In this document: positions 16,671 through 24,216 of the stretch, piece by piece
How the letters are laid out: every line of letters begins with the position of its first letter
Numbering within the stretch: position 1 is the stretch's first letter
NCBI GenBank assembly: GCA_902494345.1
Contig: CABUSV010000012.1
Span: forward strand, 1 to 64,000
Reading direction: 5' to 3'
Origin: an uncultured Collinsella sp.
GTDB lineage: Bacteria > Actinomycetota > Coriobacteriia > Coriobacteriales > Coriobacteriaceae
DNA: 64,000 bases
Notes under the pieces: model-generated
Databases searched by the model: none
Told to the model about the DNA's origin: nothing
Seen by the model: the letters and a program-made list of their open reading frames with translations, nothing else
Position numbers and translations under genes: made by a program

Positions 16671-17182
16671 GCGGGGCTCCCCTCAAAATAATGGTGGACG
16701 CCAACGTATGGGTTGATTCGTTTTGCGTCGACCATGCCGAGTCGCTTGCCGCGCGTGCGTTTATTGGGCAGGCGACGGAGACGGGGGCGTTGCTGTTCTT
16801 TCCGGTGCATATCGCTAAGGACGTGCTGTACGTCGTCCAACACGAGCTGAAGCGTAGCGTTCTTGCCAGCGGGGGAGCACTCGACGAGGCGTCTGCCCGT
16901 GCAATTGGCGATGCGGCGTTGGCGTTTGTTCGGAACATGACCGAAAACGCCACGGCCGTGGGCGCTGATGCATCCGATCTGTGGCTAGCCGACAAATATC
17001 TGACGCTCCATCGCGATTACGAGGACAACTTGGTACTCGCCGCATGCAAACGCGCGCAGGTCGATTACTTGGTGACCAACGACCGTAAACTGCTCGAACA
17101 TGCCGATCTTGCAGCAAAGACGCCGCGCCAAATGATGCCGATTCTGGCTTTGGCCGAACGCGGCGGCGCGGCCATCGGTTGA
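16667..17182 (+). CDS. PIN-domain toxin
   Basis: A 171-residue protein with PIN-domain acidic residues: an Asp near the start (KIMVDANVWVD), a central Glu (VQHELKRS region), an Asp in HRDYEDNLVLAACKRAQVDYLVTNDRKLL, and the closing TND that completes the metal site. PIN toxins (VapC type) are Mg2+-dependent RNases that cleave tRNA or rRNA. The start is GTG at 16667, overlapping the antitoxin stop by four bases; ATG at 16691 is an alternative. The gene is directly downstream of a RelB-like antitoxin and is followed by a hairpin shared with the convergent gene. Confidence 0.8.
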   Translation: MSGAPLKIMVDANVWVDSFCVDHAESLAARAFIGQATETGALLFFPVHIAKDVLYVVQHELKRSVLASGGALDEASARAIGDAALAFVRNMTENATAVGADASDLWLADKYLTLHRDYEDNLVLAACKRAQVDYLVTNDRKLLEHADLAAKTPRQMMPILALAERGGAAIG

Positions 17183-17194
17183 CGCGAACTGTTT

Positions 17195-17231
17195 GCGGGC
17201 CTCTTGGACGACGATGCGCCAAGGGGCCCGC
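17195..17231. terminator. Hairpin between convergent genes
   Basis: GCGGGCCTCTTGG (17195-17207) pairs with CCAAGGGGCCCGC (17219-17231), one mismatch. It can serve both the PIN gene and the minus-strand gene that ends at 17241. Confidence 0.55.
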
Positions 17232-17240
17232 GTCTGCTAT

Positions 17241-17675
17241 TTACAAAAGCTCGGCCTTAATGGCGGGACTTTCTGCGAGCTTTTCGGCTGCCTTTTCGTC
17301 GGAGCTGTCGAGTACTGCCAGACTGCGGTAGACCCACTCGTTGACCTGGGTGTTCTTGACGCCTGCGGTCTGCATAAGGGCGCCTACCTCGCGGATTGCT
17401 GCGAGCAGATCGGCTTTGGGACCCGCGAGCTCGACCTCGATGCCGTGGTAGGCGGCCACGCCGCGGTTCTCACTCACGTGGTCGATAAAGCCCTCGACGG
17501 TCTCAAGCTGCTGGGCGAGAGCTGCATCATCGTCAGCGTCCAGCGCGACGAGTGCGTTCGATACCGTGAGGGCGGGATGTCCACAGGGGACAAAGCCTTC
17601 GATGACATCCATAGCTTCGGTAATGGTTGAACCCAGGCCTGCGAGGGCATTGACGAGTTGCTGTTTGGTATCCAT
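17241..17675 (-). CDS. Conserved-looking protein of unknown function
   Basis: A 144-residue soluble protein, mostly helical and rich in Ala, Leu, Asp and Glu. I do not recognise the family. There is no signal peptide, membrane helix or obvious motif; a short internal VPCGHPAL segment has a Cys-His pair. A good ribosome binding site (AAAGGACC) precedes the ATG. It ends convergently with the PIN gene and starts about 240 bp from the tmRNA gene. Codon use matches the surrounding genes, which supports a real gene. Confidence 0.6.
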   Translation of the reverse strand: MDTKQQLVNALAGLGSTITEAMDVIEGFVPCGHPALTVSNALVALDADDDAALAQQLETVEGFIDHVSENRGVAAYHGIEVELAGPKADLLAAIREVGALMQTAGVKNTQVNEWVYRSLAVLDSSDEKAAEKLAESPAIKAELL

Positions 17676-17911
17676 AACGGTCCTTTCGACGGGTCAATTT
17701 TGCTTGGCGAAAATATACGTGACGCGATCGGTAACAAAAGTGCGAAGTGCGGCGCACATTGGGGTCTTCACAGCTCGTGCATAGAACAGCTGTCCGCTTT
17801 CAGAACGTGGTAAGATAACACTCCACAAGCGGGGCTCGCCCTGCACGTTCCTTGAAAAGTCGACGGGTGTTGGGTGCGCGTGCCCAATGCCATCCAGACT
17901 TCCCGACATTC

Positions 17912-18275
17912 GGGGGCGACTGGTTTCGACACGATAGCTCTGAGAGAGGAAGCAAGCCGAGGTCTCCTCGCCTCGTTAAACAGGGGTACCGTCAAATTGA
18001 ATTGACAACAACTCTTCTTTTGAGCCTATGGCTCTCGCTGCTTAGTTTATAGCGGCGCGTCAACCCGGTGATTTCCCCGACACCGGCGCGACGTCATTTT
18101 AGGGGAATGCTCCTGCGCACGTAATCGGTATGGCGCAGGCTAAGACCGAACCGGTTAGGACGCTGCGAGCGTGTCGCTGCGCGCAAAGCGTCCGAGACTA
18201 AACCAGCGACTGAGCTTGGAGATGCCAATCAGGGGGCTTTCGTGGACCGGAGTTCGATTCTCCGCGCCTCCACCA
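17912..18275 (+). ncRNA. ssrA: Transfer-messenger RNA (tmRNA)
   Basis: The 5' end GGGGGCGACTGGTTTCGAC and the 3' end GGAGTTCGATTCTCC...CCACCA form the tRNA-like acceptor and T arm. The acceptor pairs GGGGGCG (17912-17918) with CGCCTCC (18265-18271), and CCA is encoded at 18273-18275. The mRNA-like part has an open frame from GAC at 18004 to TAG at 18043-18045, encoding the tag DNNSSFEPMALAA, whose ALAA end is a ClpXP/ClpAP-type degron. Length is 364 nt. tmRNA rescues stalled ribosomes with SmpB; smpB is not in the window. The exact resume codon is inferred. Confidence 0.95.
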
Positions 18276-18283
18276 TAAGTAAC

Positions 18284-18320
18284 AGGCAGGTAGATACTTA
18301 TATCTACCTGCCTTTTTATT
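18284..18320 (+). terminator. Rho-independent terminator of ssrA
   Basis: A 13-bp perfect stem, AGGCAGGTAGATA (18284-18296) with TATCTACCTGCCT (18301-18313), loop CTTA, then TTTTATT. Confidence 0.92.
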
Positions 18321-18332
18321 TCTAGTCCGTAT

Positions 18333-18466
18333 CGCGGAGAATCGAACTCTATGCAGGGCGCGAGCGTTAAGCAAACGCGGAGCGTTTGTAGCGAGCGGGC
18401 GAGGACGCCGGCAGGCGGCCGAAGCCGGTGCGTATTTGCGAAGCAAATACGCGGATTCTCCGCGCA
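18333..18466 (+). repeat. T-arm-bounded GC-rich module, copy 1 (behind tmRNA)
   Basis: It begins with a 17-nt exact inverted copy of the tmRNA T arm (18333-18349 is the reverse complement of 18250-18266) and ends with GATTCTCCGCGC (18454-18465), a direct 12-nt copy of 18256-18267. The interior contains AAACGCGGAGCGTTT and the hairpin GCGTATTTGC-GAA-GCAAATACGC. A similar module lies at 39068-39193 beside tRNA-Glu. Confidence 0.65.
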
Positions 18467-18540
18467 AAGCCTCGACTAGATATAGACGCGATGCCGATCG
18501 TACTGCAGCCTGCCGTGCCCCGCATCAACGCAGGGTGAGA

Positions 18541-18745
18541 CGCGCTTTCCCAATGGCAGCCCAGGCGGAAAGCGCGTCCCGGAATCCGCGCTCAGACTGG
18601 GACGTAGTTTCCGGATGACACATCAAGCGGAAAGCGCATCCCGGAATCTAAGCTCGACATGGGATTCATTTTCCTGATGACGGGCTCAGCGGAAAATGAG
18701 ACCCGGAATTTGCTCTGAGAACGGGACACACTTTCCGCTTCACCT
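18541..18745. repeat. Tandem array of three degenerate hairpin units
   Basis: Units of about 62 nt start near 18565, 18626 and 18688 with GCGGAAAGCGC followed by a purine and TCCC (the third is diverged), and end in TTTCC(G) plus, in the first two, GATGAC. Each folds on itself (GGAAA...TCCC with GGGA...TTTCC). A half unit (GACGCGCTTTCC) precedes them at 18539. No open frame fits the array. It fills the space upstream of the patatin gene. Confidence 0.65.
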
Positions 18746-18823
18746 GCCGCCTCGAAAAACCCATGCGCTCGCCATCCCAAAACTGGGTAGAAGAAAGCCA
18801 AAACGCAATCGCAGGAGGTCAAT

Positions 18824-19702
18824 ATGACTGCAGAAGATAAGGCAAAGAACGCCGGCAAGGTCGCGCTCGTCCTGGAGGGCGGTAGTTTTCGCGGGCAGTT
18901 TACCGCGGGCGTGCTCGACGTTCTCATGGAGGCCGGCGTCGAGATTCCGGCTGTCTACGGTGTATCGGCCGGCGCCCTCAACGGCGTGAACTACAAGTCG
19001 CACCAGATCGGCCGTGCCAACCGCATCAACCTAGCTTTCTGCAACGACAACCGCTTCATGGGCGCCGCATCGTTTGCGTCCACGGGCTCTATTGTGGGTT
19101 ACGACTTCATCTTCAATGATGTCCAGGACCGCCTGGATCCCTTTGACAACGAGACGTTCGACGCGAGTCCCATCGAGATGTACGCTGTCGCGACGGACAT
19201 GCTCTTTGGAACCGCTGCCTACCTGCCGGTCAAAAGCGCCGTGCTCGATCTCGACGCCGTGCGCGCATCGACCTCGTTGCCGCTGGTGACGCCGCCGGTC
19301 GAGATTGACGGGCACAAATACGTCGACGGCGGCGTGGCCGATTCGGTCCCCATCGAGCACGTGCTGGAGGAGGCGGGCTTCGATCGCGCGGTCGTCATCG
19401 TCACGCAGGACCGCTCGTACGAGAAAAAGCCCTACGAGTTTTTGCCGGCCGCGCGTGCGCGTTATGCCGACTACCCCTATCTGCTCGAGGCTATTGAGAC
19501 GCGCCACGACCGCTACAACATCCAGCGCATGCACCTGTGGAAGTATGAGCGCGAGGGCCGTGCGTTGGTTGTCGCTCCGCAAAAGCCGGTCGAGGTCGGT
19601 CATGTCGAGCACGATTCGGCAAAGCTTTTGGACCTGTATATCCAGGGTCGTCAGGAGGCAAAGCGCCTGCTCGCGGAAATCCAAGAGTTCGTTGAGCGCT
19701 AG
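18824..19702 (+). CDS. Patatin-like phospholipase
   Basis: A 292-residue protein with the patatin Ser-Asp dyad: the Gly-rich oxyanion loop EGGSFRGQFTAG (about residues 19-30), nucleophile Ser in GVSAGALNG (about 46-54) and Asp in DGGVADSVP (about 166-174). Members are acyl hydrolases acting on phospholipids or lysophospholipids at the membrane face; the YjjU/RssA-like bacterial subgroup is of poorly known role. No signal peptide. Ribosome binding site CAGGAGG. It stands alone between the repeat array and the ribosomal protein operon. Confidence 0.88.
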   Translation: MTAEDKAKNAGKVALVLEGGSFRGQFTAGVLDVLMEAGVEIPAVYGVSAGALNGVNYKSHQIGRANRINLAFCNDNRFMGAASFASTGSIVGYDFIFNDVQDRLDPFDNETFDASPIEMYAVATDMLFGTAAYLPVKSAVLDLDAVRASTSLPLVTPPVEIDGHKYVDGGVADSVPIEHVLEEAGFDRAVVIVTQDRSYEKKPYEFLPAARARYADYPYLLEAIETRHDRYNIQRMHLWKYEREGRALVVAPQKPVEVGHVEHDSAKLLDLYIQGRQEAKRLLAEIQEFVER

Positions 19703-19802
19703 CGACGGCGAACCCTCAAAAAAATGACAACAGCTAAAGAGCTGGAAAATCACGGCTCGTGGATGACATGTGCAGAAACTCTGGTCGGAGCCAAAATACC
19801 TG

Positions 19803-19830
19803 TTGACTCGTACGGCGAGCGGGGTAATAT
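19803..19830 (+). promoter_or_regulatory. Promoter of rplM-rpsI
   Basis: TTGACT (19803-19808), 16-nt spacer, TAATAT (19825-19830). The leader that follows contains GTTAC...AGAG / CTCT...GTAAC pairing (about 19836-19868), which may be an autoregulatory site for L13, though I cannot match it to a known leader. Confidence 0.7.
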
Positions 19831-19896
19831 GGACGGGTTACTTGCAGAGCCCCGTGAATCTCTGTAACAACACGTACTGTACATGGAGGAGTCTAA

Positions 19897-20340
19897 GTGA
19901 TTTCGAAATCGACTCACTACGCCAAGCAGGGCGAGGTCCAGCGCAACTGGGTTCTCGTCGACGCCGATGGTGCTGTCCTGGGCCGTCTTGCCACCCAGAT
20001 CGCAATGATCCTGCGCGGTAAGAACAAGCCCCAGTTCACGCCCAACAGCGACTGCGGCGACTTCGTTGTCGTCATCAACGCCGATAAGGTCCAGCTTACC
20101 GGTAACAAGGCCGACACGAAGACCTATTATCGCCACAGCGGCTACAACGGCGGCCTCAAGGCTGAGAGCTTCCGCCAGGCTATGGAGAAGCACCCGGAGA
20201 AGGTCATCGAGCGCGCCGTTCGCGGTATGCTGCCCAAGACCACCCTCGGCCGTGCCCAGATGACCAAGCTTAAGGTCTACGCTGGTGCCGAGCATCCGCA
20301 TGCTGCCCAGAACCCCACGAAGATTGAGCTGGAGGCTTAA
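19897..20340 (+). CDS. rplM: 50S ribosomal protein L13
   Basis: A 147-residue L13, normal length. Conserved stretches include [28 protein letters not shown] and the [14 protein letters not shown] segment. L13 binds 23S rRNA early in 50S assembly. The start is GTG at 19897 after GGAGGA. It is followed two bases later by rpsI, the universal rplM-rpsI operon order. Confidence 0.98.
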   Translation: MISKSTHYAKQGEVQRNWVLVDADGAVLGRLATQIAMILRGKNKPQFTPNSDCGDFVVVINADKVQLTGNKADTKTYYRHSGYNGGLKAESFRQAMEKHPEKVIERAVRGMLPKTTLGRAQMTKLKVYAGAEHPHAAQNPTKIELEA

Positions 20341-20342
20341 AG

Positions 20343-20738
<396 letters not shown>

Positions 20739-20768
20739 GGTTTTATCTCCTTTCGAGATACAATGTAC

Positions 20769-20812
20769 AAGCGGGGCCTGCCGATTCCTCGGCGGGTCCC
20801 GCTTTTCTTTTT
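20769..20812 (+). terminator. Rho-independent terminator of rplM-rpsI
   Basis: AAGCGGGGCCTGCCGA pairs with TCGGCGGGTCCCGCTT around TTCC, followed by TTCTTTTT. Confidence 0.9.
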
Positions 20813-20861
20813 CGACTAGGGTAGGCGGTTGCATATCGCCTGCTAGGGAAGGAGCAATCCT

Positions 20862-22199
20862 ATGCCCCAGAACATCTTCGGTACCGATGGCGTCCGTGGC
20901 GTCGCCAACGCCGATCTTTCGTGCGACCTCGCGTTTCGTCTGGGTCGCGCGGCGACCAAGTTTCTTGGTCCGGACATCTGCATCGGCCGTGACACGCGCC
21001 TTTCGGGCACCATGCTCGAGAGCGCTCTGACCGCCGGCATTATGGCCGAGGGCGGCCGTCCGCACTGCTGTGGCGTCATCCCCACGCCTGCCGTGGCGCT
21101 GCTCACCGTTCAGAACGAGCTCGACGGCGGCATCGTCATCTCTGCTTCGCACAATCCGCCGGAGTTCAACGGCATCAAGTTCTTTAGCCGCAAGGGCATG
21201 AAGCTTCCCGACGCGGTCGAGGAAGAGATCAGCGCCTGGGTCATGTCCGAGGAAGCCATGGCTGCCGACACGCTGCCGACCGGCGCCGGCGTTGGCCACA
21301 TTATCAAGATGAAGGACGCCCGCAAGGCATATGTCGACCACGCCATCGATACGCTTGATGGCCTGAGGCTCGACGGCCTGGTCGTTGCCGTCGACTGCGG
21401 CCACGGTGCTTCCTGCCAGACTACGCCCGCCGCGCTGCAGCGCCTGGGTGCCACGGTCCATGCCATCAACACCGATTACTGCGGCACTGACATTAACGTT
21501 GAATGCGGCTCTACGCACCTCGAGCCCCTGCGCGAGCTCGTGCTGCGCACCCATGCTGACATCGGTCTGGCCCACGACGGTGACGCCGACCGCGTACTGT
21601 TTGTGGACAGCGAGGGCAATGAGATTGACGGTGACTACATCCTGGCTATCTGCGGTTCTGACCTCGCCGCTCGTGGCAAGCTCGCCAACTCCGAGATCGT
21701 CTCGACCGTCATGTGCAACTTGGGCTTCTCCATTGCTATGAAGGAGCAGGGCTTCGAGATGGTTCAGACCGCCGTGGGCGACCGCTACGTTCTGGAGCGC
21801 ATGCTCGCGGACGGCGCCGTCATCGGCGGCGAACAGTCCGGCCACATCATCTTCCTGGAGCACAACACCACCGGTGACGGCCTGGTGACGGCTCTGCAGC
21901 TGTTGGCCGTGCTCAAGCGCACCGGTCGTACCCTCACCGATCTTGCCGGCATCATGAAGAAGTACCCGCAGGTACTCGTCAACGTGCATTCCGACAACAA
22001 GGCTGGTCTGGACGATTGCCAGCCCATCTGGGATGCCGTCGCTGCTGCCGAGAAGGAGCTTGACGGCCGCGGCCGCATTCTGGTGCGCCCGAGCGGTACC
22101 GAGCCGCTGGTCCGCGTGATGGCCGAGGCCGAGACGCACGAGCTGACCCAGCGCGTTGTTGACGACATCGTCGAGGTTGTCAAGCGCGAACTTCCCTAA
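20862..22199 (+). CDS. glmM: Phosphoglucosamine mutase
   Basis: A 445-residue enzyme that interconverts glucosamine 6-phosphate and glucosamine 1-phosphate on the way to UDP-GlcNAc. The start FGTDGVRGVAN, the phosphoserine loop ISASHNPPEFNG, the metal-binding DGDADR and the sugar-binding RPSGTEPLVRVM are all present; length is normal. Ribosome binding site AAGGAGC. NagB, which acts on the same sugar phosphate, is encoded 0.8 kb downstream. Confidence 0.97.
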   Translation: MPQNIFGTDGVRGVANADLSCDLAFRLGRAATKFLGPDICIGRDTRLSGTMLESALTAGIMAEGGRPHCCGVIPTPAVALLTVQNELDGGIVISASHNPPEFNGIKFFSRKGMKLPDAVEEEISAWVMSEEAMAADTLPTGAGVGHIIKMKDARKAYVDHAIDTLDGLRLDGLVVAVDCGHGASCQTTPAALQRLGATVHAINTDYCGTDINVECGSTHLEPLRELVLRTHADIGLAHDGDADRVLFVDSEGNEIDGDYILAICGSDLAARGKLANSEIVSTVMCNLGFSIAMKEQGFEMVQTAVGDRYVLERMLADGAVIGGEQSGHIIFLEHNTTGDGLVTALQLLAVLKRTGRTLTDLAGIMKKYPQVLVNVHSDNKAGLDDCQPIWDAVAAAEKELDGRGRILVRPSGTEPLVRVMAEAETHELTQRVVDDIVEVVKRELP

Positions 22200-22270
22200 T
22201 GGTCAAAAACCGTTGCCAAGTGGTAAACTGTTAAGGTTATTTTGATTGATTGGTATGTCCGAGGGGGAGC

Positions 22271-22768
22271 ATGTTCACTAAAGTCCTAAGGTCTTTTGGT
22301 ATGCGTGGTCGAGTCCTTACGCTGGATGCTCCCATCTCGGGCGACGTCATTCCGCTTTCCGAGGTAAATGACCAGACGTTTGCCACCGGCCTTTTGGGCC
22401 AGGGCGTGGCGATTCAGCCCACCGGAACGCGTGTGATTGCACCGGCTGATGCCAAGGTCGAGGCCATTTTTCCCACGGGACACGCCGTTGCGCTTAACAC
22501 GGTCGATGGCTTGGACGTGCTCATCCACGTTGGTTTGGACACTGTTCAGCTCGAGGGCAAGCACTTTACCGTACATGCGCAAGTGGGTGACATCGTCCAT
22601 AAGGGTGATGTACTCATTGAGTTCGATCGCGAGGCAATTGCTGCCGAGGGCTACGATGTGACGGTTCCCATCTTGGTGTGCAACTCCGTTGAGTTCTCGA
22701 GCATCAAGGGCTCCGTTGGCGTGCATGTCGAAGAGATGGACCAGCTCATCGTTGCTCGCGAGCGCTAG
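22271..22768 (+). CDS. PTS glucose-type EIIA domain protein
   Basis: A 165-residue single-domain EIIA(Glc)-like protein. Phosphate passes from HPr to the active-site His in VLIHVGLDTVQLEG and on to an EIIB domain; the second conserved His lies in PTGHAVAL. The start at 22271 (MFTKVLRSF) follows GAGGGGGAG. Stand-alone EIIA proteins can serve several transporters, for example the EIICB at 51070, which has no EIIA domain. In enteric bacteria Crr also signals carbon status; whether it does here is unknown. Confidence 0.92.
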   Translation: MFTKVLRSFGMRGRVLTLDAPISGDVIPLSEVNDQTFATGLLGQGVAIQPTGTRVIAPADAKVEAIFPTGHAVALNTVDGLDVLIHVGLDTVQLEGKHFTVHAQVGDIVHKGDVLIEFDREAIAAEGYDVTVPILVCNSVEFSSIKGSVGVHVEEMDQLIVARER

Positions 22769-22808
22769 CAAGTGCACGTGGCCATTAGCCTACAATTCAA
22801 ACACGTTT

Positions 22809-23030
22809 ACGGAGGGCGCCCTTGAAAGAGGGCGCCCTCCGTGGCAAGATGGGATTTGTCCGAAGCTAAAAGGCTTCGGGTCACCGTGGACGGGCAGGGG
22901 CCTCGACGCGGCTAGACACGAGACACATACATTACGCGACCTCGCCCTGGTGGCCGCACACGTTGGTTGCGGCCGACGCGGGCCGCGGGCAAGTGCTTGT
23001 AAGGGAGCCTTGCCTCTCTTGTACGAGAAA
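22809..23030 (+). other. Structured leader upstream of nagB
   Basis: A 14-bp perfect hairpin (22809-22822 with 22829-22842, stem ACGGAGGGCGCCCT) may end the EIIA transcript although it has no T tract. It is followed by about 190 nt without a gene but with several stems: CCGAAGC/GCTTCGG near 22860 and GGCCGCA...TTGCGGCC near 22952-22974. It runs up to the nagB ribosome binding site. It could be a cis-regulatory RNA. I could not match it to glmS, cobalamin or ydaO consensus patterns from memory. Confidence 0.45.
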
Positions 23031-23039
23031 GGACGCGTA

Positions 23040-23768
23040 ATGAAGATCATTAAAGCTAAAGACTACGAGGATATGAGCCGCAAGGCCGCCAATATTATCT
23101 CGGCGCAGGTTATCCTCAAGCCCGACTGTGTGCTGGGCCTTGCCACCGGCTCCACCCCGATCGGTGCCTACAAGCAGCTCGCTGCTTGGTACAAGAAGGG
23201 CGACGTCGACTTTGCCGAGGTCAGCACCTACAACCTGGACGAGTATCGCGGCCTTTCGCATGACGATCCCCAGAGCTATCACTACTTCATGCGTGAGAAC
23301 TTCTTCGATCACATCAACATCGACCTGAACAACACGCATGTGCCCGACGGTTCCAACCCCGATGCCGCCGCTGCCTGCTCTGAGTACGACAAGATCGTCG
23401 CCGCCGCCGGTTACCCGGATCTGCAGCTGCTCGGCATTGGCAACAACGGCCACATCGGCTTCAACGAGCCCGATGACCACTTCTCCAAGGGCACGCACTG
23501 CGTCGACCTCACCGAGAGCACCATTCAGGCCAACAGCCGCCTGTTCGACAGCATCGACGATGTTCCCCGTCAGGCCTACACCATGGGTACCCAGACCATC
23601 ATGTATGCCCGCATGATCCTGGTCGTCGCCAACGGCGAGGCCAAGGCTCAGGCCGTGCACGATATGTGCTATGGTCCGGTTACGCCCGAGTGCCCGGCTT
23701 CGATCCTGCAGCTGCACACCAACTGCGTTGTCGTTGCCGACGAGGCCGCCCTTTCGCTCTGCGAGTAG
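23040..23768 (+). CDS. nagB: Glucosamine-6-phosphate deaminase
   Basis: A 242-residue enzyme converting glucosamine 6-phosphate to fructose 6-phosphate and ammonia, the entry of amino sugars into glycolysis. Motifs: GLATGSTPIGAY (phosphate binding), NLDEYRGL with the catalytic Asp, and LLGIGNNGHIGFNEP with the catalytic His. The start at 23040 follows GAAAGGA at 23026-23032; longer upstream readings cross the structured leader. A terminator follows at 23801. Confidence 0.96.
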   Translation: MKIIKAKDYEDMSRKAANIISAQVILKPDCVLGLATGSTPIGAYKQLAAWYKKGDVDFAEVSTYNLDEYRGLSHDDPQSYHYFMRENFFDHINIDLNNTHVPDGSNPDAAAACSEYDKIVAAAGYPDLQLLGIGNNGHIGFNEPDDHFSKGTHCVDLTESTIQANSRLFDSIDDVPRQAYTMGTQTIMYARMILVVANGEAKAQAVHDMCYGPVTPECPASILQLHTNCVVVADEAALSLCE

Positions 23769-23800
23769 CGCGAATCCTACACCTCGACATAGCCTTGACT

Positions 23801-23828
23801 AAGGCCTCCGCTTTGCGGGGGCCTTTTT
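23801..23828 (+). terminator. Rho-independent terminator of nagB
   Basis: AAGGCCTCCGC, loop TTT, GCGGGGGCCTT, then TTT. Confidence 0.9.
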
Positions 23829-23852
23829 GCTATCCCTTTTTGCCCACTTGAT

Positions 23853-24112
23853 CAAAAACTTGCCGCAAGCTTGACGAATGCCGGATGCCCAACAGCTTGA
23901 TTCATTCTATACCAGATTCTATGCAAAAATGCCACTAGAAGGTCGTAGACGGTAGCGGGTGCTAGGCGAGTTGAATGACATAGCTGAACCTTGTTCATCT
24001 GCGTTACACTGCCGTTTAGATGGGACAAGCTGACAAGCTCATTTACCTGCTTAAAGACCGATTAGTCGGGGGATTAATTACAATCGGCCCTCGCTGTACA
24101 AAAACTTGCCGC
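23853..24112. promoter_or_regulatory. Two exact 14-bp direct repeats upstream of the SARP/ATPase regulator
   Basis: CAAAAACTTGCCGC occurs at 23853-23866 and again at 24099-24112, each followed by a W-W-GC sequence. Both lie in the 448-bp gap before the gene at 24217, in which I see no other gene. They may be binding sites for that regulator. Confidence 0.45.
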
Positions 24113-24216
24113 TTGCGTACCAAAAGACAACCTAAAACACAGGGTCGCTCTATTCATAGCGCGGCTTGTATGGTCTTGCGGCTACAGTGTCCATACGGTC
24201 GAGTTGAGGAGCGGGC

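Noticed and set aside
18541..18745. CRISPR-like array
   Set aside because: Units are diverged, self-complementary and directly adjacent without unique spacers; no cas genes are present. No CRISPR was seen anywhere in the window.
22843..23039. glmS-type ribozyme before nagB
   Set aside because: The gene downstream is nagB, not glmS, and the conserved ribozyme core was not found; it is kept only as a structured leader.
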